Shown: piece by piece, positions 56,919 to 64,000 of the stretch | Layout of the letters: each line of letters opens with the position of its first letter | Numbering within the stretch: the first letter of the stretch is position 1 | Source: Lysobacterales bacterium | GTDB taxonomy: Bacteria > Pseudomonadota > Gammaproteobacteria > Xanthomonadales > Ahniellaceae | Length of the DNA stretch: 64,000 bases | Direction: 5' to 3' | NCBI GenBank assembly: GCA_016721845.1 | Contig: JADKHK010000008.1 | Location: forward strand, 62,001-126,000 | Notes under the pieces: model-generated | The model's database searches: none | What the model saw: only the letters and a program-made list of their open reading frames with translations | What the model was told of the DNA's origin: nothing | Position numbers and translations under genes: made by a program

Positions 56919-58817
56919 ATGATCGATGCCCAGCGCTATCCGCGGCTGGCGCAAATCACCGTCCCCGGTGATCTGCGCCGCTTCCCCGAGTCCGACCTGC
57001 CGGCGATCGCCGAGGAGCTGCGCGGCTATCTGATCGATTCGGTGGCGCAGTCCGGCGGGCATTTCGCGGCCGGGCTCGGTGTGATCGAGCTGACCGTGGC
57101 CCTGCACTATCTCTACGACACGCCGAATGACCGCTTGGTCTGGGATGTCGGGCACCAGTGTTATCCGCACAAGATCCTGACCGGGCGGCGCGACCGCATC
57201 CATACGGTCAAGCAGAAGGACGGCGTCGCCCCGTTTCCGCGCCGCGAGGAAAGCGACTACGACACCTTCGGCGTCGGTCATTCCTCGACCTCGATTTCGG
57301 CCGCACTCGGCATGGCCGTGGCCTTGCAGCGCCAGAACGATCCGCGCCGCGTGGTCGCCGTGATCGGTGATGGCGCGATGACTGCGGGCATGGCTTACGA
57401 GGCGCTGAATCATGCCGGCGGACTGGTGCCGGAGCCGGACCTGCTGGTGGTGCTGAACGACAACCAGATGTCGATCAGCGAAAACGTCGGCGGCCTGACC
57501 AAGATGTATGCGCGCCTGCTCGCCGGACCGACCTATACCGCACTGCGCGAAGGCGGCAAGAAGCTGTTCCCGCGCTCGAGCCGGGTCGGGCGTTTCCTGA
57601 AACGCTGGGAAGAACACTGGAAGGGCATGGCCCTGCCTTCGACGCTGTTCGAGGAAATGGGCTTCCACTACGTCGGTCCGGTCGATGGCCACGACCTGCC
57701 GCAACTGGTGCGCACGCTGGCGACGATGAAGGAGCAGCGCGGGCCGCAGTTGCTGCACGTGATCACCAGGAAAGGCAAGGGTTACGAGCGCGCCGAGGGC
57801 GACCAGATCGAGTATCACGCGGTCGGTCCGTTCGATCCGAGTGTCGGCGTCGTCAAGAAGCCGGGGCCGGCGAAACCCACGTACACGCAGGTGTTCGGCG
57901 ACTGGTTGTGCGACATGGCCGCAACCGACGGCAAGCTCGCCGGGATCACCCCGGCGATGCGCGAAGGTTCCGGCCTGGTGCGTTTTTCGCAGGAATTTCC
58001 GCAGCAGTATTTCGATGTCGCGATCGCCGAGCAGCACGCCGTCACGCTCGCCGCCGGCATGGCCTGCGAGGGCCTGAAGCCGGTGGTCGCGATCTATTCG
58101 ACCTTTCTGCAGCGCGGCTACGACCAGTTGATCCATGACGTGGCGCTGCAGAATCTCGACGTGCTGTTCGCGATCGATCGCGGTGGCGTCGTTGGTCCGG
58201 ATGGTGCCACCCATGCCGGCAGTTTCGACCTGAGTTTCCTGCGCTGCATTCCGAACATGCTGGTGATGGCGCCGGCCGACGAAGCCGAATGCCGACGCAT
58301 GCTCACCACCGGCTATCGCCATCCCGGTCCGGCGGCGGTGCGTTATCCGCGCGGCAGTGGTCCCGGGGTCGCGGTCTCGGCCGAACTCGACGGGTTGCCG
58401 ATCGGCGAAGCGGAGGTCCGCCGACGCGGGCGCGGGCTGGCGATCCTGGCCTTCGGCGCGATGGTGACGCCGGCCCAGCAGGTCGGCCAGGAACTCGATG
58501 CGACCGTGGTCAACATGCGCTACATCAAGCCGCTCGACGAAAAACTCGTGCTCGAATTGGCACGCACGCATGCCGGCATCGTCACCGTCGAAGACAACGC
58601 GATCATGGGCGGCGCCGGCAGCGCGGTCGCCGAACTGCTCTCGGCCCACGGCCTCAATACCCCCATCTTGCACCTCGGCCTGCCCGACACCTTCATCGAA
58701 CACATGTCGCGCGAACAGCTGCTGCATCAAGTCGGCCTCGATGCCGCCGGCCTCAAGGCCAGCATCCTCAAACGCTGGCCGCAACAGCCCGTGCCGGTGC
58801 GCAGTGCTGCGGGCTAG
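56919..58817 (+). CDS. dxs: 1-deoxy-D-xylulose-5-phosphate synthase
   Basis: 632 residues, full length. DVGHQCYPHKILTGRRDRIH with the catalytic His, the thiamine-diphosphate motif GDGAMTAGMAYEALNHAGG with VLNDNQMSISEN, DVAIAEQHAVTLAAGMACEG with the catalytic Glu, FAIDRGGVVGPDGATHAG, and a transketolase C-domain (LILVVEDN-like GIVTVEDNAIMGGAGSAVAE). It makes DXP for isoprenoids, thiamine and (via PdxJ/PdxA) vitamin B6. The start is ATG 56919; no clear ribosome site was seen. Confidence 0.97.
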   Translation: MIDAQRYPRLAQITVPGDLRRFPESDLPAIAEELRGYLIDSVAQSGGHFAAGLGVIELTVALHYLYDTPNDRLVWDVGHQCYPHKILTGRRDRIHTVKQKDGVAPFPRREESDYDTFGVGHSSTSISAALGMAVALQRQNDPRRVVAVIGDGAMTAGMAYEALNHAGGLVPEPDLLVVLNDNQMSISENVGGLTKMYARLLAGPTYTALREGGKKLFPRSSRVGRFLKRWEEHWKGMALPSTLFEEMGFHYVGPVDGHDLPQLVRTLATMKEQRGPQLLHVITRKGKGYERAEGDQIEYHAVGPFDPSVGVVKKPGPAKPTYTQVFGDWLCDMAATDGKLAGITPAMREGSGLVRFSQEFPQQYFDVAIAEQHAVTLAAGMACEGLKPVVAIYSTFLQRGYDQLIHDVALQNLDVLFAIDRGGVVGPDGATHAGSFDLSFLRCIPNMLVMAPADEAECRRMLTTGYRHPGPAAVRYPRGSGPGVAVSAELDGLPIGEAEVRRRGRGLAILAFGAMVTPAQQVGQELDATVVNMRYIKPLDEKLVLELARTHAGIVTVEDNAIMGGAGSAVAELLSAHGLNTPILHLGLPDTFIEHMSREQLLHQVGLDAAGLKASILKRWPQQPVPVRSAAG

Positions 58818-59118
58818 AAGCCGCCAGCGCTTTTAACACGAGTCCAATGCCAGGCGGTTCAGGCCAAGTCTGGCGCTGAATCACTTGAACCCAGCCGCCG
58901 TCACGACTATCGGGGCGGTTCCATGAGTCTTCGGTGTGAGGACGCGTTCGACTAGACCGAGCGCCATGAGTGCATTGAGCGCTCGGACAATTGCCCTAAA
59001 CAAGTCATTTGTAACAGATTGCGGCATGAAATATGGTGCGCGCCGCTGTGACTCATGCATTGGGGTGTCGGTCGCAGAATTCGCTTTAAAAAATGGGCTG
59101 GAGCCCTTCGGAGTATTC
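58818..59118. other. Intergenic region between dxs and the RHS gene
   Basis: About 300 bases of lower GC content, with AT-rich words (CTTTAAAAAATG, AACAAGTCATTTG). No firm gene or RNA was recognised. On the minus strand, 58881-59120 encodes FRAIVRALNALMALGLVERV and VLTPKTHGTAPIVVTAAGFK, which resemble part of a winged helix but lack a ribosome site. It may be a remnant of a small DNA-binding gene or chance. GGAG at 59110-59113 serves the RHS start. Confidence 0.4.
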
Positions 59119-62100
59119 ATGTTGTCTCGAATTGTCAGCCGTTCGGCTCTTTGTATCGCACTGCTTTTTTTGGAGCCCTGGACGGTAGTTCTTGCCCAGA
59201 CGACTACGACGACCCAGAACGAATCGCACAAGCTAATTCGCGCGAATGACACCGTCGGAAGTTTAGGCGTTGATCTTTTCGGAGACGAGGTGAATCTCTA
59301 CTCAGGTGCGCTCAGCTTTGCTGCTGTCGATGTCGATCTTCCGGGCAATGACGACCTCCCGATGCGCATCGCGCGCAAGTTTTCGGTGGAGTCGTTTGGC
59401 GGAGCGCGCAGTTCAGCGCTCTACCTCGCAGGCGCATTCGGCGACTGGGAGCTGGACTTGCCTATGATTCACGGCACTTTCTCGGAATTGGATGGGTTCA
59501 AAGTGGCCGGCCCAAGTTCACTCGGTCGCGAACGATGCACGGGCTTTGATGAACCACCGCCTGCCGCTGGCAGCCCGGATGGATTCTTTTCATCACATGA
59601 GTTTTGGCATGGCACGTCGCTCTATGTGCCCGGAATAGGAGATCAGGAAATTCTCCACCGATCGTCCGTAAACATGTTGGCACCTGGCGGAGATGTAGCT
59701 GCTTATCCTCTGGTGACACGAGATCATTGGCAGATCGCGTGCACAGTAGTTTTGCAAAATGGCGGTGAATCAGGAACTGGCCGCGATGAAGGTTATTCGG
59801 TGCTTTCGCCATCCGGGATTCGATATCGATTTGACTGGCTTACATACCGGTTGGTACAAGGTATTACCAAACCCAAACCTGATTCGACGAGTTCCGCAAT
59901 CCTTGCTCCAGTTGGGTCGGTGCTTGCGCGCAAAGAAGCGCGCTTGTATCCGACACTGATCACGGATCGATTCGGCAATAGCGTGAATCTCAACTGGGTC
60001 GGAACGCAGCTGCGGTCGATGACCGCCAGTGATGGGCGCGTAATTACTTTGACCTATGTAAACGGTACAAATCGTATCGCAACTGTAAGTGACGGCGGGC
60101 GTTTGTGGCGGTATGCCTACGATGCAAATAACAATCTCGACAGTGTTACGCGTCCGGGCGGCACGGCATGGTTGTATGACTTGACGCCGCTATTTCACGC
60201 GAGGGTCGAATATTTCAGCCCGGGTTTTTGCAATTCTGGGACAATGGCCAATACCAGTTTTACAGGCACGATTACGCATCCATCAGGCGCTGTCGGCACA
60301 TTCACGGTGGCACCTACGCGCCATGGCCGCAGCTATGTGCCCTACAACTGCATAACAACCGGCCCAAATTTTGGGCATCTGACTCAGCCAGGCACATTCG
60401 ACACGCTTGCGTTAACCAATAAGCAAATTGCCGGTCCTGGCCTAGGATCAATTGGTTGGGAATATACATACAGCGTAGCCGAACCTTGCTATGTGTCCGG
60501 ATTCGGAGGGCAAACGCCACCCAATCCCTGTCCCTCCACGCTCGAGTCGAAGCCGAAGTCGGTGAGCGTGAGATTATCCGAAGTGCCGTTGTCAGGTTCT
60601 CCACGCGACACAGTGAGCCTATACACCTTTGGAACGCGGTTCGAAATCGACGAGGGCAAATTGCAGAAGCTCCAGGTCGGCGATGGGGTTGTCTGGGATC
60701 GGATTGATGAATTCACTTATGCCTCATCTGCCGGCAAGGCATTTCCGAATCCTGTTGGCTACTCGGACAATATTCGCGGCGATGCCGATTTTTCGCAGCG
60801 AATTGCGCCCCAAGCCATGAAGCGCAGCACGTTCAACGGTGTTCTCAACGGTGTCTCGTTCACTTGGACGGCATCGAACTGGGACATCTACGGCAATCCG
60901 ACAGAGACGAGCCGCAGCAGTGGCGCGAAGACGAAGATCGAGACGACTACCTATGCATCGAATACGGCAGCGTGGGTATTAGGGCTGATCGATCAGGTGA
61001 AGGACATCAACACAAATGTCGTCGAACTCGACATCGACTACAACAGCAGTGCGCTGCCGATCACGCGCAAGGTGTTTAGCCGCCTCGACCAGACGATGAC
61101 ATATTGCTCGCTCCCGCTCGTGTCGGGTTGCAATGCGGCAGGGCTGCTGCGCACCATCAAGGATGGTGGCAACAAGACGACGACATTCGGCAACCACAAG
61201 AGTGGCATCCCGCAGAGCGTGTCGTTTGCGGACATGCATTCGATCTCCGGCGTGGTCAACGACTACGGCTGGGTCACCGCATACACCGATGAACTCGGAT
61301 ACACCACAAACTATCAGTACGACGATCTGGGCCATTTGAAGAAAATCATCCATCCGACCAGCGACAGTACGGCGTGGATCGCCACCGACATCACGTTCGC
61401 GCCGGTGTTGAACACGACGGAGTTCGGGGTGGGGCCGGGGCATTGGAAGCAGTCGATCACGACCGGTCGCTTCCGCAAGGACATCGTGTTCGACGCGCTC
61501 TGGCGACCCGTGGTCACCAGCGAATGGGATACGAATGCACCCGCGGAAACGCGACAGGTCGCGCGTCAGTTCGACGCTGACGGTCGAGAGGTGTTCGCCT
61601 CATACCCGACGACCGGCTTGGGTGCATTCAACGCTGGATCGCTCGCCGGAGTCACCAAGCAGTTTGACGCGCTGGGACGGTTGGAGCGGACGATCGCGAG
61701 TTCGGAGTTCGGTCCCCAGACCACGTTGATCACTTACGACCAGTTGACCAACAGCAAGACGATCACGAACCCGAATCAGCAGTCCACGACGATCCAGTAT
61801 CTGCAGTACGACAGTCCGTCGGAAGATCATCCGATCGCGATTTCGGCGCCAGAGGGCGTCAACATCACCATCGATCGCGATGTCTGGGGCAAGCCGAAGT
61901 TCATCACCCGATCCAAGACGGGCGGAGAAACGGCGACGCGATCGTTCTACTACGACACCAATCAGCGGCTCTGCAAAACCGTGGAACCTGAGCGTGGCGC
62001 CGAAGTCTTCCATTACGACAGCGCGAATCGCATCGACTGGAACGCTGCGGGATATGACGTCTCGACGGCGGCGGGCTGTGGAGACGTTTCGCCCGCGTTG

Positions 62101-64000
62101 CGCATACTGCGCACATATGACAATCGTGATCGTCTGACAGGTGTGAACTACCCGGGAACGGCGACCTACGACGAGACGCGCACCTACTACCTCGACGGGG
62201 CATTGCAGACCGCCGTGCTCGGTGCGGGGCAGGCGAACGAAGTCAAGTGGGAATACCAGTACAACAAGCGCCGCTTGCAGACGGAAGCGCGCATCTACAT
62301 CGGTGGCGAATCGTCGGCGATGAACTGGACCTACAACGGTCTGGCACAGGTGTCGAGCGTGCGTCAGCTCAACGGCTTCAGGCTGGACTATTCGCCGAAC
62401 GCCTGGGGTCAGCCGACGCAGGTTTATTCGCCGACGCGTGTGCTGACCTATGCCAACGGCATCAGCTACTACCCGAATGGTGCGCTGAAGCAGTTCAACT
62501 ATGGCAACGGCGCCGTGCATCAGATGACGCCGAATACGCGACAGATGCCGTCGCGCAGTTGGGATGTGAAGGGTGGCACGACCATCGTCGACAACAGCTA
62601 CACCTACGATGGCAACGGCAATCCGAAGTCGATCGACGACGCGCTGAACTTCGACGACAAATGGCTGGAGTACGACGGACTGGATCGACTACGCGTGGTA
62701 CGCGAGTCGGAACTCGGACCCGTGAAGGCGTCGATGAGTTACGACGCACTCGACAATCTGACCCGTTACCAGGTTGGCAGTCGCGATTGGACTTACGTTT
62801 TGAACACCGCCACCCAACGCGTGACATCGGTGAAGGACACGGCGACGAATGTGGTGCAGGTGTCGTATCAGTATGACGACTCAGGCAACGTCAATCGCCG
62901 CACGCAGGGCACGTTTGATCGTCGTTATAGCATCGATATCGCGAACCGGCTGACGGCGGTTCGCACCGGCGCCAACAGTCTGATCGTGGGTTACGTGTAC
63001 GACGCGCAAGGCCGTCGCACGCGCACCGACACGCCGTCGACCTCGGGCAACACCGACCTGCGCTTCCAGATCTACACGCCGTCGGGCGAGTTCCAGTGGG
63101 AAAACGACATCAAGTGGAACTCGACGGGGACGGGTGGTTCGTCGAAGCAGGTGAACTACGTCTCGCTTGGCGGCACGCTGATCGCGAAGCAGTTCGGCAA
63201 TTCGACGTACACGACCGACACGGGCGCGCGCATGGCCGCGGGCACGCTGGGCTTCAATCCGTTCGCGAACCCGTACGAAGGCGCGACGCCGGGCCAGGCC
63301 GACGGTGATCACGGCAATGCCGGCGGCAACGGCAATGGCAACGCGGGTGGCAATGGCAACGGCAATGCCGGCGGAAACGGCAACGGCAACGCTGGCGGCA
63401 ACGGCAATGGCAACGGTACCGGCGGCAACGCCGATCCGAATGCCGTCGCCACCGCCGCTGTGGTCAACCCGGAAACCTACAGCGTCGAATACGTGCACAC
63501 CGACGCGCTCGGCAGTCCGGTGGCCTACACCAGCAGCACCGGCAGCGTGCTCGCGGGCCGTCGCACCCAGTACGAACCCTACGGCACCCCGACGACCACG
63601 CCGCGCAACGGCGAACCGAGCTACACCGGCCACCAGTACGACCAGACCACCGGCCTGATCTACGCCCAGGCCCGCTTCTACGACCCCGCCCTCGGCCGCT
63701 TTCTCAGTCCTGACCCGATTGCGGTGGACACCACCTCCGCCTTCAACTTCAACCGCTACGCGTACGCCAACAACTCGCCTTATCGGTTTACTGATCCTGA
63801 TGGCCGAAATGCATTTGCTGCACTTGAGCTCACCCTTGGTGCGGTTGCAGTCGATGCCGCGACGCCTGATCCAACGGATGTTGCTGCCCCGGCAAAAGGC
63901 TTGTCGTACTCCGCGGCAATTGTGGGCACGGCAATCGGCGGATCCCTCGTTTGGGCATACAACAACGCTTTGAACGAGTCGACGAAACCGGAGAGGCAGC
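59119..64000 (+). CDS. Sec-exported RHS/YD-repeat protein, 3' end outside the window
   Basis: The frame from ATG 59119 stays open to the window end (at least 1,627 codons). GGAG at 59110-59113 and the signal peptide MLSRIVSRSALCIALLFLEPWTVVLAQ support this start. The N-terminal region (VNLYSGALSFAAVDVDLPGN) is typical of RHS-family entry domains. YD-type repeats follow (YDDLGHLKKI, FDALGRLERTI, YDNRDRLTGVNY, YDALDNLTRYQVGS, YDAQGRRTRTDT). The RHS core is YVHTDALGSPVAYTSSTGS to ARFYDPALGRFLSPDPI, with DPDGR near residue 1560. Beyond it comes the start of a variable tip with an Ala-rich hydrophobic stretch (YSAAIVGTAIGGSLVWAY). A contact-dependent or secreted toxin role is inferred; the tip is cut off. 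Confidence 0.88.
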   Translation, partial: MLSRIVSRSALCIALLFLEPWTVVLAQTTTTTQNESHKLIRANDTVGSLGVDLFGDEVNLYSGALSFAAVDVDLPGNDDLPMRIARKFSVESFGGARSSALYLAGAFGDWELDLPMIHGTFSELDGFKVAGPSSLGRERCTGFDEPPPAAGSPDGFFSSHEFWHGTSLYVPGIGDQEILHRSSVNMLAPGGDVAAYPLVTRDHWQIACTVVLQNGGESGTGRDEGYSVLSPSGIRYRFDWLTYRLVQGITKPKPDSTSSAILAPVGSVLARKEARLYPTLITDRFGNSVNLNWVGTQLRSMTASDGRVITLTYVNGTNRIATVSDGGRLWRYAYDANNNLDSVTRPGGTAWLYDLTPLFHARVEYFSPGFCNSGTMANTSFTGTITHPSGAVGTFTVAPTRHGRSYVPYNCITTGPNFGHLTQPGTFDTLALTNKQIAGPGLGSIGWEYTYSVAEPCYVSGFGGQTPPNPCPSTLESKPKSVSVRLSEVPLSGSPRDTVSLYTFGTRFEIDEGKLQKLQVGDGVVWDRIDEFTYASSAGKAFPNPVGYSDNIRGDADFSQRIAPQAMKRSTFNGVLNGVSFTWTASNWDIYGNPTETSRSSGAKTKIETTTYASNTAAWVLGLIDQVKDINTNVVELDIDYNSSALPITRKVFSRLDQTMTYCSLPLVSGCNAAGLLRTIKDGGNKTTTFGNHKSGIPQSVSFADMHSISGVVNDYGWVTAYTDELGYTTNYQYDDLGHLKKIIHPTSDSTAWIATDITFAPVLNTTEFGVGPGHWKQSITTGRFRKDIVFDALWRPVVTSEWDTNAPAETRQVARQFDADGREVFASYPTTGLGAFNAGSLAGVTKQFDALGRLERTIASSEFGPQTTLITYDQLTNSKTITNPNQQSTTIQYLQYDSPSEDHPIAISAPEGVNITIDRDVWGKPKFITRSKTGGETATRSFYYDTNQRLCKTVEPERGAEVFHYDSANRIDWNAAGYDVSTAAGCGDVSPALRILRTYDNRDRLTGVNYPGTATYDETRTYYLDGALQTAVLGAGQANEVKWEYQYNKRRLQTEARIYIGGESSAMNWTYNGLAQVSSVRQLNGFRLDYSPNAWGQPTQVYSPTRVLTYANGISYYPNGALKQFNYGNGAVHQMTPNTRQMPSRSWDVKGGTTIVDNSYTYDGNGNPKSIDDALNFDDKWLEYDGLDRLRVVRESELGPVKASMSYDALDNLTRYQVGSRDWTYVLNTATQRVTSVKDTATNVVQVSYQYDDSGNVNRRTQGTFDRRYSIDIANRLTAVRTGANSLIVGYVYDAQGRRTRTDTPSTSGNTDLRFQIYTPSGEFQWENDIKWNSTGTGGSSKQVNYVSLGGTLIAKQFGNSTYTTDTGARMAAGTLGFNPFANPYEGATPGQADGDHGNAGGNGNGNAGGNGNGNAGGNGNGNAGGNGNGNGTGGNADPNAVATAAVVNPETYSVEYVHTDALGSPVAYTSSTGSVLAGRRTQYEPYGTPTTTPRNGEPSYTGHQYDQTTGLIYAQARFYDPALGRFLSPDPIAVDTTSAFNFNRYAYANNSPYRFTDPDGRNAFAALELTLGAVAVDAATPDPTDVAAPAKGLSYSAAIVGTAIGGSLVWAYNNALNESTKPERQ
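63313..63408 (+). repeat. Tandem 24-base repeat encoding Gly/Asn-rich linker in the RHS protein
   Basis: Four imperfect 24-base units encode GNAGGNGN four times (63313-63408), followed by a related GNGTGGN. Synonymous changes differ between units (GCC, GCG, GCC, GCT), so it is not a fresh duplication. It sits just upstream of the conserved core. The unit count could vary between strains. Confidence 0.9.

Noticed and set aside
58881..59252. Possible small winged-helix gene upstream of the RHS gene on the minus strand
   Set aside because: No ribosome site, overlaps the RHS start, only a short HTH-like stretch; kept as a note in the intergenic entry.
63313..63408. Regularly spaced short repeats resembling a CRISPR array
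   Set aside because: Repeats are contiguous 24-base coding units without spacers, within the RHS frame.

Overview
The window reads as a chromosomal stretch of a high-GC gammaproteobacterium, most likely of the Xanthomonadales (Lysobacterales), close to Rhodanobacter/Dokdonella-type bacteria. The evidence is the gene order lptD-surA-pdxA-rsmA, a suf cluster led by an Rrf2 regulator and ending in a Rieske ferredoxin, an AmpE homologue, Oar-like TonB receptors beside CadC-like regulators, REP-type 'GTAGGAGCGA' palindromes, and many large Sec-exported proteins. Codons are strongly G/C-ending, so long antisense open frames are common; these were rejected as shadows. No tRNA, rRNA, CRISPR array, IS element or complete prophage was seen.

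Region by region. 0-6.4 kb: the end of a trans-sulfuration enzyme, an SMP-30-like gene broken by two frameshifts, ampE, a CoA-transferase, mgtE-hutD/ves and a small exported protein. 6.4-13.1 kb: a tightly overlapping Fe-S assembly operon on the minus strand (Rrf2 regulator, sufB, a DUF3703 gene, sufC, sufD, sufS, sufU, GNAT, Rieske). 13.2-25.4 kb: envelope and housekeeping genes (msrB, lptD, surA, pdxA, rsmA, WGR and SPOR proteins, hemE, a SET-domain protein, a phosphatase-like protein, a DsbD with a doubled N-terminal domain, a DUF3297 protein). 25.7-31.5 kb: an Oar-like TonB receptor, a CadC/TolB-like membrane regulator and a short AraC-type regulator.

31.5-51 kb is the accessory, most unusual part: secreted or periplasmic proteins on the minus strand, interrupted only by groES-groEL (sigma-32-like promoter plus CIRCE) and a DUF695-RraB gene. 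Six of these proteins, with unrelated folds (nuclease, beta-helix, beta-propellers, amine-oxidase-like, propeller-cytochrome), end in the same short C-terminal motif, hydrophobic-F-x-(D/N)-(G/S)-F-E. This looks like a C-terminal sorting or processing tag. Within this region, 43.7-51.0 kb looks like a periplasmic redox cluster: a Spy-like protein, a beta-propeller di-heme cytochrome, a small exported protein, a penta-heme cytochrome, a lipoprotein and a copper-amine-oxidase-like protein.

51-64 kb: a membrane protein, an orphan gene resembling immunity-type proteins, a BaeSR-like two-component system, a penicillin-acylase-family lipoprotein, dxs, and finally a Sec-exported RHS/YD-repeat protein of at least 1,627 codons. 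The RHS protein runs off the window just after the RHS core boundary, so its variable C-terminal tip is mostly missing.
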